Of a stretch of DNA of 64,000 bases, positions 40,924-48,857 are shown piece after piece. The position numbers and the translations under genes are program-made. Positions within the stretch are counted from its first letter, which is position 1; every line of letters starts with the position of its first letter. The stretch covers positions 1 to 64,000 of the forward strand of contig JAFWEP010000047.1 of the NCBI GenBank assembly GCA_017512885.1. The letters are read 5' to 3'. Source of the DNA: Erysipelotrichaceae bacterium (GTDB taxonomy: Bacteria > Bacillota_I > Bacilli_A > Erysipelotrichales > Erysipelotrichaceae). A model generated the notes under the pieces. That model had not been told where the DNA came from. It ran no database searches and worked only from the letters and a program-made list of their open reading frames with translations.

Positions 40924-40944
40924 GGCACTGCGTGCCTTTTTTCT
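40921..40944 (+). terminator. Terminator of ndk
   Basis: AAGGCAC / GTGCCTT with loop TGC and a T run, beginning at the stop codon. Confidence 0.9.
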
Positions 40945-41040
40945 TTGGGCTCGTGATACAAAAGGCTCATCTGTAAAGAATATCGGAAACAATCCTTTCA
41001 TCCAGTACAATGAAAACAGAGGAAGGGAAGGAAACACCAT

Positions 41041-41391
41041 GTCGTAGGCAACAATGACCCGACAGCCCATGCCGAGATCATGGCGATCCGGGATGCCGGC
41101 AGGAAGCTGAATACTTTTGACCTGAGCGGCTGCGTACTGTATACGACCTGTTATCCCTGTCCGATGTGTCCGAGCGCGATCATCCGGGCCAATATCGAGA
41201 CGGTCTGTTACGGCAACACCAAGGAGGATGCCGAGGAGATCGGTTTCCGGGACAATATGATCTACCGTTATTTCCGGAATCGAGCCCATGGCACGGAAGA
41301 TAAGCTCCTGCAGCTGATCCCGATGGACCGTGAGGAGACGCTGCAGACCTTCCAGGAGTATATGGCCAAGGATGAGAAAACGCCTTATTGA
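41041..41391 (+). pseudogene. 5'-deleted guanine/cytidine deaminase-family gene
   Basis: The frame reads VVGNNDPTAHAEIMAIRDAGRKL, then TTCYPCPMCPSAI and GFRDNMIYRYF, the zinc-deaminase core (His at 41068, Glu at 41074, CxxC). Codons for roughly the first 45 residues are missing, and no start codon exists upstream in frame before a TGA near 41013. An ATG with a good AGGAAGGGAAGG site (41039) is in another frame and hits TAG after two codons. This is best explained by a deletion with frame loss. Translation from ATG 41080 would omit the HAE site. Confidence 0.75.
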
Positions 41392-41402
41392 GCGTTATCC
41401 GA

Positions 41403-41432
41403 TTGACACGATCCTTTTGCCGGGAATATAAT
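41403..41432 (+). promoter_or_regulatory. glnA promoter
   Basis: TTGACA (41403-41408), an 18-bp spacer and TATAAT (41427-41432). Transcription would start near 41439, just before the attenuator. Confidence 0.85.
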
Positions 41433-41441
41433 CTCTATGTT

Positions 41442-41491
41442 GGGCAAAGGTGCTCTCCGTCTCGGGAGGACTTTCGCTCTTTTTTATTTTT
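41442..41491 (+). promoter_or_regulatory. glnA leader attenuator with ANTAR-type hexaloop hairpin
   Basis: Fold 1 is an intrinsic terminator: GGGCAAAG (41442-41449) pairs with CTTTCGCTC (41471-41479, one bulge) around an inner CTC-T-CCG / CGG-GAG stem, followed by TTTTTTATTTTT. Fold 2 is GGGC-AAAGGT-GCTC (41442-41455), a hairpin whose six-base loop has A at position 1 and G at position 4, the rule for ANTAR-bound RNA. The two folds exclude each other. An ANTAR gene lies right after glnA. Only one hexaloop hairpin is found, whereas known targets carry two. Confidence 0.65.
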
Positions 41492-41518
41492 CAGGCATGA
41501 TGCCAAAGGAGATCAGTT

Positions 41519-42850
41519 ATGCAATTGCAGAAAGAAGACATCCTGGATCTGGCTGAGCAGGAAGATGTCGAATTCATCCTGCTGCAGTTCACCGACATCT
41601 TCGGAAAACTGAAGAATGTCTGCATCCCCCGTTCGCAGTTACGAAAAGCGCTGGACAATCAGATCATGATCGATGGTTCCTCGATCGAAGGTTACGCCCG
41701 TATCAATGAATCGGATATGTTCCTGTGGCCCGATCTCTCGACCTGGGTCGTCCTGCCCTGGCGCCGGGTCGCCGGCAAGGTCACGGCCCGTCTGATCTGT
41801 GATGTCCATAATCCTGACGGCACGGCCTTCCAGGGCGATCCCCGCAATGTCTTAAAGAGAGCGCTGCAGAGAGCGGCCGATATGGGCTATACCTTCAATG
41901 TCGGTCCGGAATGCGAGTTCTTCCTCTTCGAGACCGATGAGAAGGGACGTCCGACTACCAATACCTCTGATGAAGCCGATTACTTCGATCTGGCTCCGCT
42001 GGATCACGGCGTCCATATCCGTGATGAGATCTGCGTCAACCTGGAAGCGATGGGCTTCGAGATCGAAGCCAGCCATCACGAAGCGGCTGCCGGACAGCAG
42101 GAGATCGACTTCAAGTATGCCGATGCCCTGACCGCTGCCGACAACATCATGACCTTCAAACTGGTCGTCAAGACCATCGCTCAGCGCAATGGTCTGCATG
42201 CGACCTTCATGCCCAAGCCGGTCTACGGCATCAACGGTTCCGGCATGCATGTCAATATGTCGCTCTTCAAGGACGGCTTCAACATCTTCTACGATGAGGA
42301 CGGTCTGCACCGTCTTTCCGACGATGCCCTGCACTTCGTGGCCGGCACGCTGGCTCACGTCAAAGGCATGACGGCTGTCACCAACCCGCTGGTCAACTCC
42401 TACAAGCGTCTGGTCCCGGGCTATGAGGCGCCCTGCTATGTCGCCTGGTCCGCTTCCAACCGTTCCTCTCTGATCCGTATCCCTTCGGCCAGAGGACAGA
42501 GCACCCGGGTCGAACTGCGTTCCCCGGATCCTTCCTGCAATCCTTATCTGGCGCTGGCTGTCTGTCTCAATGCCGGTCTCGACGGAATCGAAAGAAAACT
42601 GATGCCGATGCCGGAAGTCGCGGAAAACATCTACCTGATGGATGCCGAGAAGCGCAATCTGGCAGGGATCGATTCTCTGCCCGGGTCGCTTGAAGAAGCG
42701 ATGCGGGAGATGGACAAGGATCCGCTGATCAAGGAGACCTTAGGGGCTCATACCTACAGCCAGTTCTGTGTCGGCAAGCAGAAGGAATGGGACGAATACC
42801 GCACCCGGGTCAGTACCTGGGAGATCGCCAAATACATGGTCAACTATTGA
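41519..42850 (+). CDS. glnA: Glutamine synthetase, type I
   Basis: A 443-residue GSI of the short (alpha) Firmicutes type that makes glutamine from glutamate, ammonia and [48 protein letters not shown] (metal ligands and the ammonia site) and [11 protein letters not shown] are present. The adenylylation Tyr region of GSI-beta is absent, as expected. The start follows AAGGAG. It sits behind a leader attenuator and before an ANTAR regulator gene. Confidence 0.96.
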   Translation: MQLQKEDILDLAEQEDVEFILLQFTDIFGKLKNVCIPRSQLRKALDNQIMIDGSSIEGYARINESDMFLWPDLSTWVVLPWRRVAGKVTARLICDVHNPDGTAFQGDPRNVLKRALQRAADMGYTFNVGPECEFFLFETDEKGRPTTNTSDEADYFDLAPLDHGVHIRDEICVNLEAMGFEIEASHHEAAAGQQEIDFKYADALTAADNIMTFKLVVKTIAQRNGLHATFMPKPVYGINGSGMHVNMSLFKDGFNIFYDEDGLHRLSDDALHFVAGTLAHVKGMTAVTNPLVNSYKRLVPGYEAPCYVAWSASNRSSLIRIPSARGQSTRVELRSPDPSCNPYLALAVCLNAGLDGIERKLMPMPEVAENIYLMDAEKRNLAGIDSLPGSLEEAMREMDKDPLIKETLGAHTYSQFCVGKQKEWDEYRTRVSTWEIAKYMVNY

Positions 42851-42855
42851 GAGAC

Positions 42856-42880
42856 GGCCCGCCTAAGCGGGTCTTCTTTA
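42856..42880 (+). terminator. Terminator between glnA and the ANTAR gene
   Basis: GGCCCGC / GCGGGTC (one G-T pair), loop CTAA, then TTCTTT. An extended -10 TGG TAAAGT (42881-42889) follows directly. Confidence 0.75.
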
Positions 42881-42895
42881 TGGTAAAGTAGAGGT

Positions 42896-43414
42896 ATGTT
42901 CCGGACGGTGCTGGCTTTCAGTGATGAGAAGATGAAGATACGGGTCTTTGACTGCCTGCGCAGGAACGGGATCGGGGTGCGTACGGTCTGCCGGACGCCG
43001 CAGAAAGCTCTTTCGGTCTTAAAGGAGATGGGCGGCGGGGTGCTGATCACGGAAGCTCTTTTCCGGGGCGTCAAAGCAGGGGATTACCTGCCGCTCTGCG
43101 AAGCGTATCTGCTGGTGCTGACCGGCGAAGAGATGAAGGAGAGTGACCGTCTGCAGGTATTGCCGCTCTACTGCAGTGAGGAAGAGATCTGCGAGAAAGT
43201 CAGGGAGCTGCTGCAGAAGGATGAGGAGCGCTCGCTGCCGAAAAGGAAGCAGCGTACGCCGGAAGAAGAAGCCCTGCTGAAAGAAGCCAAAGCGATCCTG
43301 ATGCGCCGTTACGGCATGAACGAGAACGAAGCCCATCATTTCCTGCAGCGCCGGGCGATGAGCACTTCCTCGTCGCTGCTAAAAGCAGCGGCAGAGATCA
43401 CCGAAAGAAGCTGA
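42896..43414 (+). CDS. ANTAR-domain antiterminator (receiver-like N-terminus)
   Basis: A 172-residue protein. Residues 1 to about 105 form a receiver-like alpha/beta domain (MFRTVLAFSDEKMKIRVFDCL) that seems to lack the usual phospho-acceptor Asp cluster. Residues about 118-170 are an ANTAR domain (EEALLKEAKAILMRRYGMNENEAHHFLQRRAM and LKAAAEITE, read as adjoining parts). ANTAR proteins bind hexaloop RNA hairpins and prevent termination. Its position after glnA points to nitrogen control of glnA. The ATG is 6 nt after TAAAGT. Confidence 0.82.
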   Translation: MFRTVLAFSDEKMKIRVFDCLRRNGIGVRTVCRTPQKALSVLKEMGGGVLITEALFRGVKAGDYLPLCEAYLLVLTGEEMKESDRLQVLPLYCSEEEICEKVRELLQKDEERSLPKRKQRTPEEEALLKEAKAILMRRYGMNENEAHHFLQRRAMSTSSSLLKAAAEITERS

Positions 43415-43416
43415 AG

Positions 43417-43441
43417 AGACTTCCTAAGGGAAGTCTTTTTT
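43417..43441 (+). terminator. Terminator of the ANTAR gene
   Basis: AGACTTCC / GGAAGTCT, loop TAAG, then TTTTT. The next promoter's TATAAT begins at 43444. Confidence 0.9.
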
Positions 43442-43443
43442 CT

Positions 43444-43477
43444 TATAATGGAAACTGTAAGAAACAGAGAAGTTTCC
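43444..43477 (+). promoter_or_regulatory. Promoter and probable operator of the TetR-galactosidase operon
   Basis: TATAAT (43444-43449) is followed by the dyad GGAAACT (43450-43456) / AGTTTCC (43471-43477), with an inner CTGT-AAGAA-ACAG. The dyad covers the expected transcription start, a classic place for TetR autoregulation. Confidence 0.6.
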
Positions 43478-43488
43478 TCGAGGTCACC

Positions 43489-44043
43489 ATGGAAAATAAA
43501 GAAAAGATCCTGGCAGCTGCCGCATCGTTATTTGCCCGGCAGGGGCTCTCTTTTACGATGCAGGACCTGGCCAATGAACTGCATATGGCCAAGAAGACCG
43601 TCTACAAGCTATTTCCTTCCAAGGAAGTCCTGCTGCAGGAGGTACTGGAAGAGACCTTCCGCCGGATCCAGCAGGAGAAAGCCCGCCTGGCGGGCTCCGA
43701 TCTGCCTTACAAGGAGAAACTGAGAAGGGTCATGATCGCACTGCCGGAAGATATCCGGGTCCTGGATCTAAGGCGTCTGCAGCCGCTGGCGCAGCGTTAT
43801 CCGGAGGTCTATCACTCCCTCCGGCATCATCTGCGCAGCAACTGGGAACCGGTCTACGCCTTGCTGGAAGAAGGAAAACGGGAGGGATACATCCGGGACT
43901 TTGACCCGGTGATCCTGCGCATCACGGTCTCGGCTTCCATTGAGTCCTTCCTCTCCGGAGGAGAACTGGAAGAGGCCGGCATCACTTACGAAGAAGCTTT
44001 GGAAAGAATGATGGATATCATCATGGAAGGGATAGCAGTATGA
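43489..44043 (+). CDS. TetR/AcrR-family regulator
   Basis: A 184-residue repressor. Residues 4-50 form the TetR HTH (ILAAAASLFARQGLSFTMQDLANELHMAKKTVYKLFPSKEVLL, read in parts), followed by a helical ligand domain. Its stop overlaps the GH2 gene start (ATGA), so it is coupled to the galactoside enzymes and probably controls them. The start follows GAGG. Confidence 0.88.
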   Translation: MENKEKILAAAASLFARQGLSFTMQDLANELHMAKKTVYKLFPSKEVLLQEVLEETFRRIQQEKARLAGSDLPYKEKLRRVMIALPEDIRVLDLRRLQPLAQRYPEVYHSLRHHLRSNWEPVYALLEEGKREGYIRDFDPVILRITVSASIESFLSGGELEEAGITYEEALERMMDIIMEGIAV

Positions 44044-46367
44044 AGAAACGCATCAACGATCAGTGGGAATACGTACCGGTATGGACGGAAGCCTTTTTCA
44101 AGGGAGAAGAGAAGGGACAGGAAGTGTGGATCCCGCACAGTGTGGCGGAAATGCCGCTGCACTACAGCGACCGCAGTCTCTATGAAGGCATCAGAGGTTA
44201 CCGAAAGAAACTGACGCTTCCGGAAGGACAGAAGGGGAAGAGGGCCTTCCTGATCTTTGAGGGAGCCGCCCATATCGCTACCCTCTATGTGAACGGCGAA
44301 GAAGTGCTGACCCATCGCAATGGCTACACTTCCTTCCGGGCGGAGATCACGACGCTCCTGAAAGAAGGGGAGAACGATATCGTCGTCAAGCTCGATACTT
44401 CCGAGAACCCGGAAGTGCCGCCCTTCGGCTTTGCGATCGACTACCTGACGTTCGGCGGCATCTACCGCAATGTCTGGCTGGAGACGAGAGAAGAGAACTA
44501 TGTCTCGGATGTCTTTGCCTATGCGCAGGATCTCGAGACTTTATGTGTAGAAACGAGTGTCGAGGGTGAAGCTGCCCCGATCAGCTATACCCTGCTGGAC
44601 GGCGGGCAGGAAGTGGCTTCCCTGGTCTCCAACGAACGGAAGATCCAGCTGCACTTTGCGAAAGCGGTGAACTGGACGCCGGAGACACCGAAGCTTTATA
44701 CCTTAGTGACGAAGATGGGCGAAGACGTGACGGAGACGGACGTCGCCTTCCGTACCGTGGATTTCAATGAAACGGGGCTCCTGCTGAACGGGAAGCCGTA
44801 TTTCTTCCGCGGCCTGAACCGCCATCAGTCCTACCCCTGGCTGGGCTATGCGGCAGCTGACCGTCTGCAGATCGAAGATGCCCGGATCCTGAAGGAAGAA
44901 CTGGGCTGCAATGCGGTGCGCACTTCGCACTATCCGCAGAGCCATGCCTTCTTAAAGGCCTGTGATGAACTGGGCCTCCTGGTCTTTACCGAGATCCCCG
45001 GCTGGCAGCATATCGGTGACAGCGGCTGGCAGAAGCAGGCCGTCATCAACACCGAAGAGATGGTGAAGGAATACCGCAATCATCCCTCGATCTTCCTCTG
45101 GGGCGTACGCATCAACGAATCGCTCGACAACGACGATCTCTATCTGCAGACCAATCAGGCGGCCCATGCGCTCGATCCCAGCCGGAAGACTTCCGGGGTC
45201 CGCTACATCGAGAAGAGCTCTCTCCTGGAAGATGTCTACTCCTACAATGATTTCTCGCATGACGGAAAAACACCGGGCTGCAAGCCCAAGAAGGACATCA
45301 CACCGGACATGAAGAAGGCGCTGCTGATCTCGGAAGCCAACGGACATATGTTCCCGACGAAACCTTACGATACCTGGCAGAAGCGGCAGGAACACGCTCT
45401 GCGTCATGCCCGGGTGCTGAATGCGGCGATGGCCGACAAGGCCCATGCCGGAGTCTTCCAGTGGTGCATGTTCGACTATGCCACCCATCAGGATTTCGGC
45501 AGCGGTGACCGCATCTGCTACCACGGCGTGCTGGACAGCTTCCGCAACCCCAAACTGGCGGCTGCTGTCTATGCTTCGCAGAGCGATAATGAACCGGTCC
45601 TCGAAGTCTCGTCTTCGATGGATGCCGGCGACTACAGTGCGGCCCAGATCGGGGAAGTCTATGCCTTCTCCAATGCCGATGAGGTCCGCCTCTACAAGAA
45701 CGATCACTTCGTGACCTCCTTCCGGCCGAAGGAATTCAGCGCCATGAAGCACGGCCCGATCTGCATCGACGATACGATCGGCAATATGCTGGAGGAAGTG
45801 GAAGGCTTCTCCAAAGAGAAGGCAGCGATCATCCGCGAATGCCTGCTGGCCGCCGGAAAGTACGGCATGGCCAATCTGCCCGCTGTCTACAAGGCCAAGC
45901 TGGCCTGGTGCATGCTGAAATATAAGATGAGCTACAAGGACGGTGTCGACCTCTATGGCAAATACATCGGCAACTGGGGCGGCAAGGCTGTCGTCTGGCG
46001 CTATGCCGCAGTCAAGGACGGCAAGGTCGTGAAGGAAGTGGTCAAGGCTCCTTCCGCAAAGCTCCATCTTGAAGTGAAGCACATCACTTCTGCCTTAAAG
46101 GAAGAGGACGGCTACGATGCCGATGCATTGCGCATCCGGGTCCTCGACGAATACGGCAACCTTGCAGTCTACGGACAGCTGCCGGTCAGCGTAAAGACCG
46201 AAGGTGTCGTCGAACTGGACGGACCGGCGGTCCTGACCGCCGAAGGCGGCAGCACCGGTACCTACCTGCACACGGTCGGAAAGAACGGCAGCGCCCGGGT
46301 CACCATCAGTGCTCCGCAGTGTGAAGATGTCGTGATCGACTATACGGTCGAAGGAGCGAAGGAATGA
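44040..46367 (+). CDS. Glycoside hydrolase family 2 enzyme (beta-galactosidase/glucuronidase type)
   Basis: A 775-residue enzyme. An N-terminal sugar-binding jelly roll (GIRGYRKKLTLP) and an immunoglobulin-like domain are followed by the TIM barrel with FFRGLNRHQSYPWLG, acid/base Glu360 in RINES and likely nucleophile Glu432 in LISEANG, then C-terminal domains. The acid/base loop GVRINES departs from the usual GNES. No signal peptide, so it acts on imported sugars. It overlaps both neighbours by ATGA. The exact substrate is unknown. Confidence 0.87.
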   Translation: MKKRINDQWEYVPVWTEAFFKGEEKGQEVWIPHSVAEMPLHYSDRSLYEGIRGYRKKLTLPEGQKGKRAFLIFEGAAHIATLYVNGEEVLTHRNGYTSFRAEITTLLKEGENDIVVKLDTSENPEVPPFGFAIDYLTFGGIYRNVWLETREENYVSDVFAYAQDLETLCVETSVEGEAAPISYTLLDGGQEVASLVSNERKIQLHFAKAVNWTPETPKLYTLVTKMGEDVTETDVAFRTVDFNETGLLLNGKPYFFRGLNRHQSYPWLGYAAADRLQIEDARILKEELGCNAVRTSHYPQSHAFLKACDELGLLVFTEIPGWQHIGDSGWQKQAVINTEEMVKEYRNHPSIFLWGVRINESLDNDDLYLQTNQAAHALDPSRKTSGVRYIEKSSLLEDVYSYNDFSHDGKTPGCKPKKDITPDMKKALLISEANGHMFPTKPYDTWQKRQEHALRHARVLNAAMADKAHAGVFQWCMFDYATHQDFGSGDRICYHGVLDSFRNPKLAAAVYASQSDNEPVLEVSSSMDAGDYSAAQIGEVYAFSNADEVRLYKNDHFVTSFRPKEFSAMKHGPICIDDTIGNMLEEVEGFSKEKAAIIRECLLAAGKYGMANLPAVYKAKLAWCMLKYKMSYKDGVDLYGKYIGNWGGKAVVWRYAAVKDGKVVKEVVKAPSAKLHLEVKHITSALKEEDGYDADALRIRVLDEYGNLAVYGQLPVSVKTEGVVELDGPAVLTAEGGSTGTYLHTVGKNGSARVTISAPQCEDVVIDYTVEGAKE

Positions 46368-47959
46368 GAGTAAAGTGGCAGCTGCAGGGAATGAGCGGGG
46401 GCAGGAAGTTCTCCCGCAAAGGAGAAGCAGACTGGGACCTGCAGAGCCCCCTGCATATCAAGGAAGAACTGCCGGAAGGAACGATCGTTTCGCTGAAAGC
46501 GGAAACGGATCTTCCCTGTGACAGTGCGACCCGTATCTTTCTGAACGGTTACCAGACCTGGACCTACTGTCCGGAGTATACGCCGAACAGCCGCATCCGC
46601 GGACTGCACCGGCTGCCCCGGGCGATCGTCGACCGCTTTGCCCTGAACCGTTACGGCGACTATCATTTCGTGGATTATCCCTTCCAGCGGGGCATCCTGC
46701 ACGGCATGTCCTGGGGCTATCTGCGGGACAGGGAAAACTTCCGGCTCTTCGCTTCCCTGGATGAAGATCCCGGCTATACCCTCTTTACCTATGACGCCAA
46801 CCGGAAGAAGCTATTGATCGAGAGAGACTGCAGCGGCGTCTCCTGCGGCGGAAACTACGATCTCTTCGATCTTTATTACGACGAAGGCAGCAGTGACGAG
46901 GTCTTCGACCGCTGGTTCAAAAAGATGAAGATCACGCCCATCACTGATAAACGCATCGCCGGCTATTCCAGCTGGTACAACCGTTATCAGAACATCGATG
47001 AGAAGGCGATCCGCACCGACCTCAAAGGCTGCAAGGATATCTTCTTAGAAGGAGACCTCTTCCAGATCGATGACGGCTGGGAACCCTTTGTGGGCGACTG
47101 GCTGCAGACCGATCCCAAAAAGTTCCCCAACGGTTTAAAGCCCCTGGCCGACGAGATACATCAGGCCGGCTTCAAGGCCGGGCTCTGGCTCGCACCTTTC
47201 GTGGCGGAAGAGAAGTCCGCCCTCTATCAGCAGCATCCCGACTGGTTCTTCAAGGTCAATGACCGTCCCTGGAAGTGCGGCAGCAACTGGTCCGGCTTCT
47301 ATGCCCTGGATATCGATCATAAGGGCGTCAGGAAGTATCTGCAGGACGTCTTCACGAAAGTCTTTGACGAATGGGGCTTCGATCTGGTCAAACTGGACTT
47401 CCTCTACGGGGCTGCGCCTTACGGCACCGAGAAAGAGACGAGAGCCGGCAGGATGCACCGGGCCTGCAAGTGGCTGCGCAGGCTCTGCGGCGATCATATG
47501 ATCTTAGGCTGCGGAGTACCGGTCATGCCCAGTTTCGGTCTCTTCGAATACAGCCGCATCAGCTGCGACGTCTCTTTGGACTGGAACGACAAGCCGCACA
47601 TGCGGATCATCCACCGCGAGCGGGTCTCTACCCTGCATGCGGTCGGTAATATCTACTACCGCCAGCAATTGAACGGCAGAGCCTTCCTTTCCGATCCCGA
47701 TGTCTTCTTCCTGCGCAGCGAGAACTGTCAGCTGACAGCAGCCCGGAAGGAAGACCTGGCGACATTGGATGCGCTCTTGGGCGGGGTCTGGCTGACCTCC
47801 GACGATCCCGGCAAGTACACTTCTGCGATGAAGAAGCAGTACCGGGAACTAAGGAAGCTGACCGAGGCAAAGGACATCCGTCTGAGTTATGCCGACGGTC
47901 TCAAGGTGCACTATACCCTGGACGGAGAAGAGAAGGAATTTGATTTCCGCGGTCTTTAG
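46364..47959 (+). CDS. Glycoside hydrolase family 36 alpha-galactosidase
   Basis: A 531-residue enzyme, shorter than the 700-residue Firmicutes GH36 forms, with a reduced N-terminal domain. Barrel motifs are FQIDDGWEPFVGDW, KLDFLYGAAP with nucleophile Asp345, and ISCDVSLDW with acid/base Asp402. It is cytosolic and would cut raffinose-family or other alpha-galactosides together with the GH2 partner encoded just upstream. Confidence 0.87.
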   Translation: MRVKWQLQGMSGGRKFSRKGEADWDLQSPLHIKEELPEGTIVSLKAETDLPCDSATRIFLNGYQTWTYCPEYTPNSRIRGLHRLPRAIVDRFALNRYGDYHFVDYPFQRGILHGMSWGYLRDRENFRLFASLDEDPGYTLFTYDANRKKLLIERDCSGVSCGGNYDLFDLYYDEGSSDEVFDRWFKKMKITPITDKRIAGYSSWYNRYQNIDEKAIRTDLKGCKDIFLEGDLFQIDDGWEPFVGDWLQTDPKKFPNGLKPLADEIHQAGFKAGLWLAPFVAEEKSALYQQHPDWFFKVNDRPWKCGSNWSGFYALDIDHKGVRKYLQDVFTKVFDEWGFDLVKLDFLYGAAPYGTEKETRAGRMHRACKWLRRLCGDHMILGCGVPVMPSFGLFEYSRISCDVSLDWNDKPHMRIIHRERVSTLHAVGNIYYRQQLNGRAFLSDPDVFFLRSENCQLTAARKEDLATLDALLGGVWLTSDDPGKYTSAMKKQYRELRKLTEAKDIRLSYADGLKVHYTLDGEEKEFDFRGL

Positions 47960-47964
47960 AAATA

Positions 47965-47993
47965 TTGAAAAGCCGTTCAGATAATGGGATACT
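47965..47993 (+). promoter_or_regulatory. Promoter of the degenerate PfkB gene, leaderless arrangement
   Basis: TTGAAA (47965-47970), a 17-bp spacer and GATACT (47988-47993). The start codon at 48000 follows after AAAACC, with no ribosome binding site. Confidence 0.72.
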
Positions 47994-47999
47994 AAAACC

Positions 48000-48848
48000 A
48001 TGGAGAAGAAGCACATCCTCTGCATGGGGGAAGCCGCCATCGACTTCCTCAGCAGCGAAAGAGATATCCCTCTGCAGGAAGCCCGCCACTTCACCCGGCA
48101 GATCTCCGGGGAAGCGGCACTGGCCATCCTGATCGCCCGGCACGAAGTACCGGTGGCTTTTCTGGGCAAGGTCGGGAACGACCGCTTCGGGGAAGCCCTG
48201 CTCGATCAGCTGCAGCAGAGCGGGGTCGATACTTCCGCAGTATCCGTGGACGAAGGCAACGAGACCACCGTCACCTGCACGTCCTTAAAAGCCAACGGCG
48301 AGATCTGTGAGAAGAACTACCTGACCAGAGGCGCCGACCGTTTCCTGCAGGAAAAGGAAGTGGAACTGCGGGTGCTGCGCGATGTATCGCTCCTGCACTT
48401 CAGTTCCTACGGCCTTTTTACCGACAGCGATCACTTCACCAATTCGATCCTGTCCTGGTGCGGGAAACTGGGCATCCGGGTCTCTTTCCGTCTGCGCGGA
48501 GAACTGTCGCTGCGCCGGGAAGATGTCCGCAAGAGGGTCCAGCATCTGCTGAAGCAGGTCGATATCCTCTTCCTGGAAGAGGAACAGGCAGTCTATCTGA
48601 CCGGGCTGATCTCGCATGATTTCGCAGCGGAGCGGCTCTTTCAGCTCTACGGTCTGCAGCAGGTGCTGATGCGTCAGGGCGATGAGATCGTGCTCTATAC
48701 CAGTGAAGGGGAACTGTTCCGTTCCTACCTCGATCCGGGCAAGGAAAGAGCCTTCCTGGCAGCGTATCTTTCTTCTTTGCAGGAAAAGGATTCCCATAAG
48801 GCACTGGCCTTCTATGCGGCCCTGTCCTGCGTATATTCCAACGAATAG
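48000..48848 (+). CDS. PfkB-family protein with lost catalytic motif
   Basis: A 282-residue ribokinase-fold protein: LCMGEAAIDFL at the N-terminus, ISGEAALAILIARHEVPVAFLGKVGNDRFGE (read in parts), and LTRGADRFL. The place of the DTxGAGD motif reads LDPGKERAFLAAY (from Asp245), so the catalytic Asp and the glycine-rich anion hole are missing. It may be a sugar-binding sensor or a pseudokinase. It follows the GH36 gene but has its own promoter. Confidence 0.75.
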   Translation: MEKKHILCMGEAAIDFLSSERDIPLQEARHFTRQISGEAALAILIARHEVPVAFLGKVGNDRFGEALLDQLQQSGVDTSAVSVDEGNETTVTCTSLKANGEICEKNYLTRGADRFLQEKEVELRVLRDVSLLHFSSYGLFTDSDHFTNSILSWCGKLGIRVSFRLRGELSLRREDVRKRVQHLLKQVDILFLEEEQAVYLTGLISHDFAAERLFQLYGLQQVLMRQGDEIVLYTSEGELFRSYLDPGKERAFLAAYLSSLQEKDSHKALAFYAALSCVYSNE

Positions 48849-48857
48849 GAGAGCTCT

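Noticed and set aside
40372-41289. N-terminal extension of the minus-strand gene at 39892 across ndk
   Set aside because: The extension is the mirror of ndk and of its upstream region. A start with GAGGT at 40371 explains the protein-like part.
41392-41441. A first hexaloop hairpin for a canonical two-hairpin ANTAR target
   Set aside because: No stem with an AxxGxx six-base loop is found upstream of 41442, and the promoter leaves only a few transcribed bases there.
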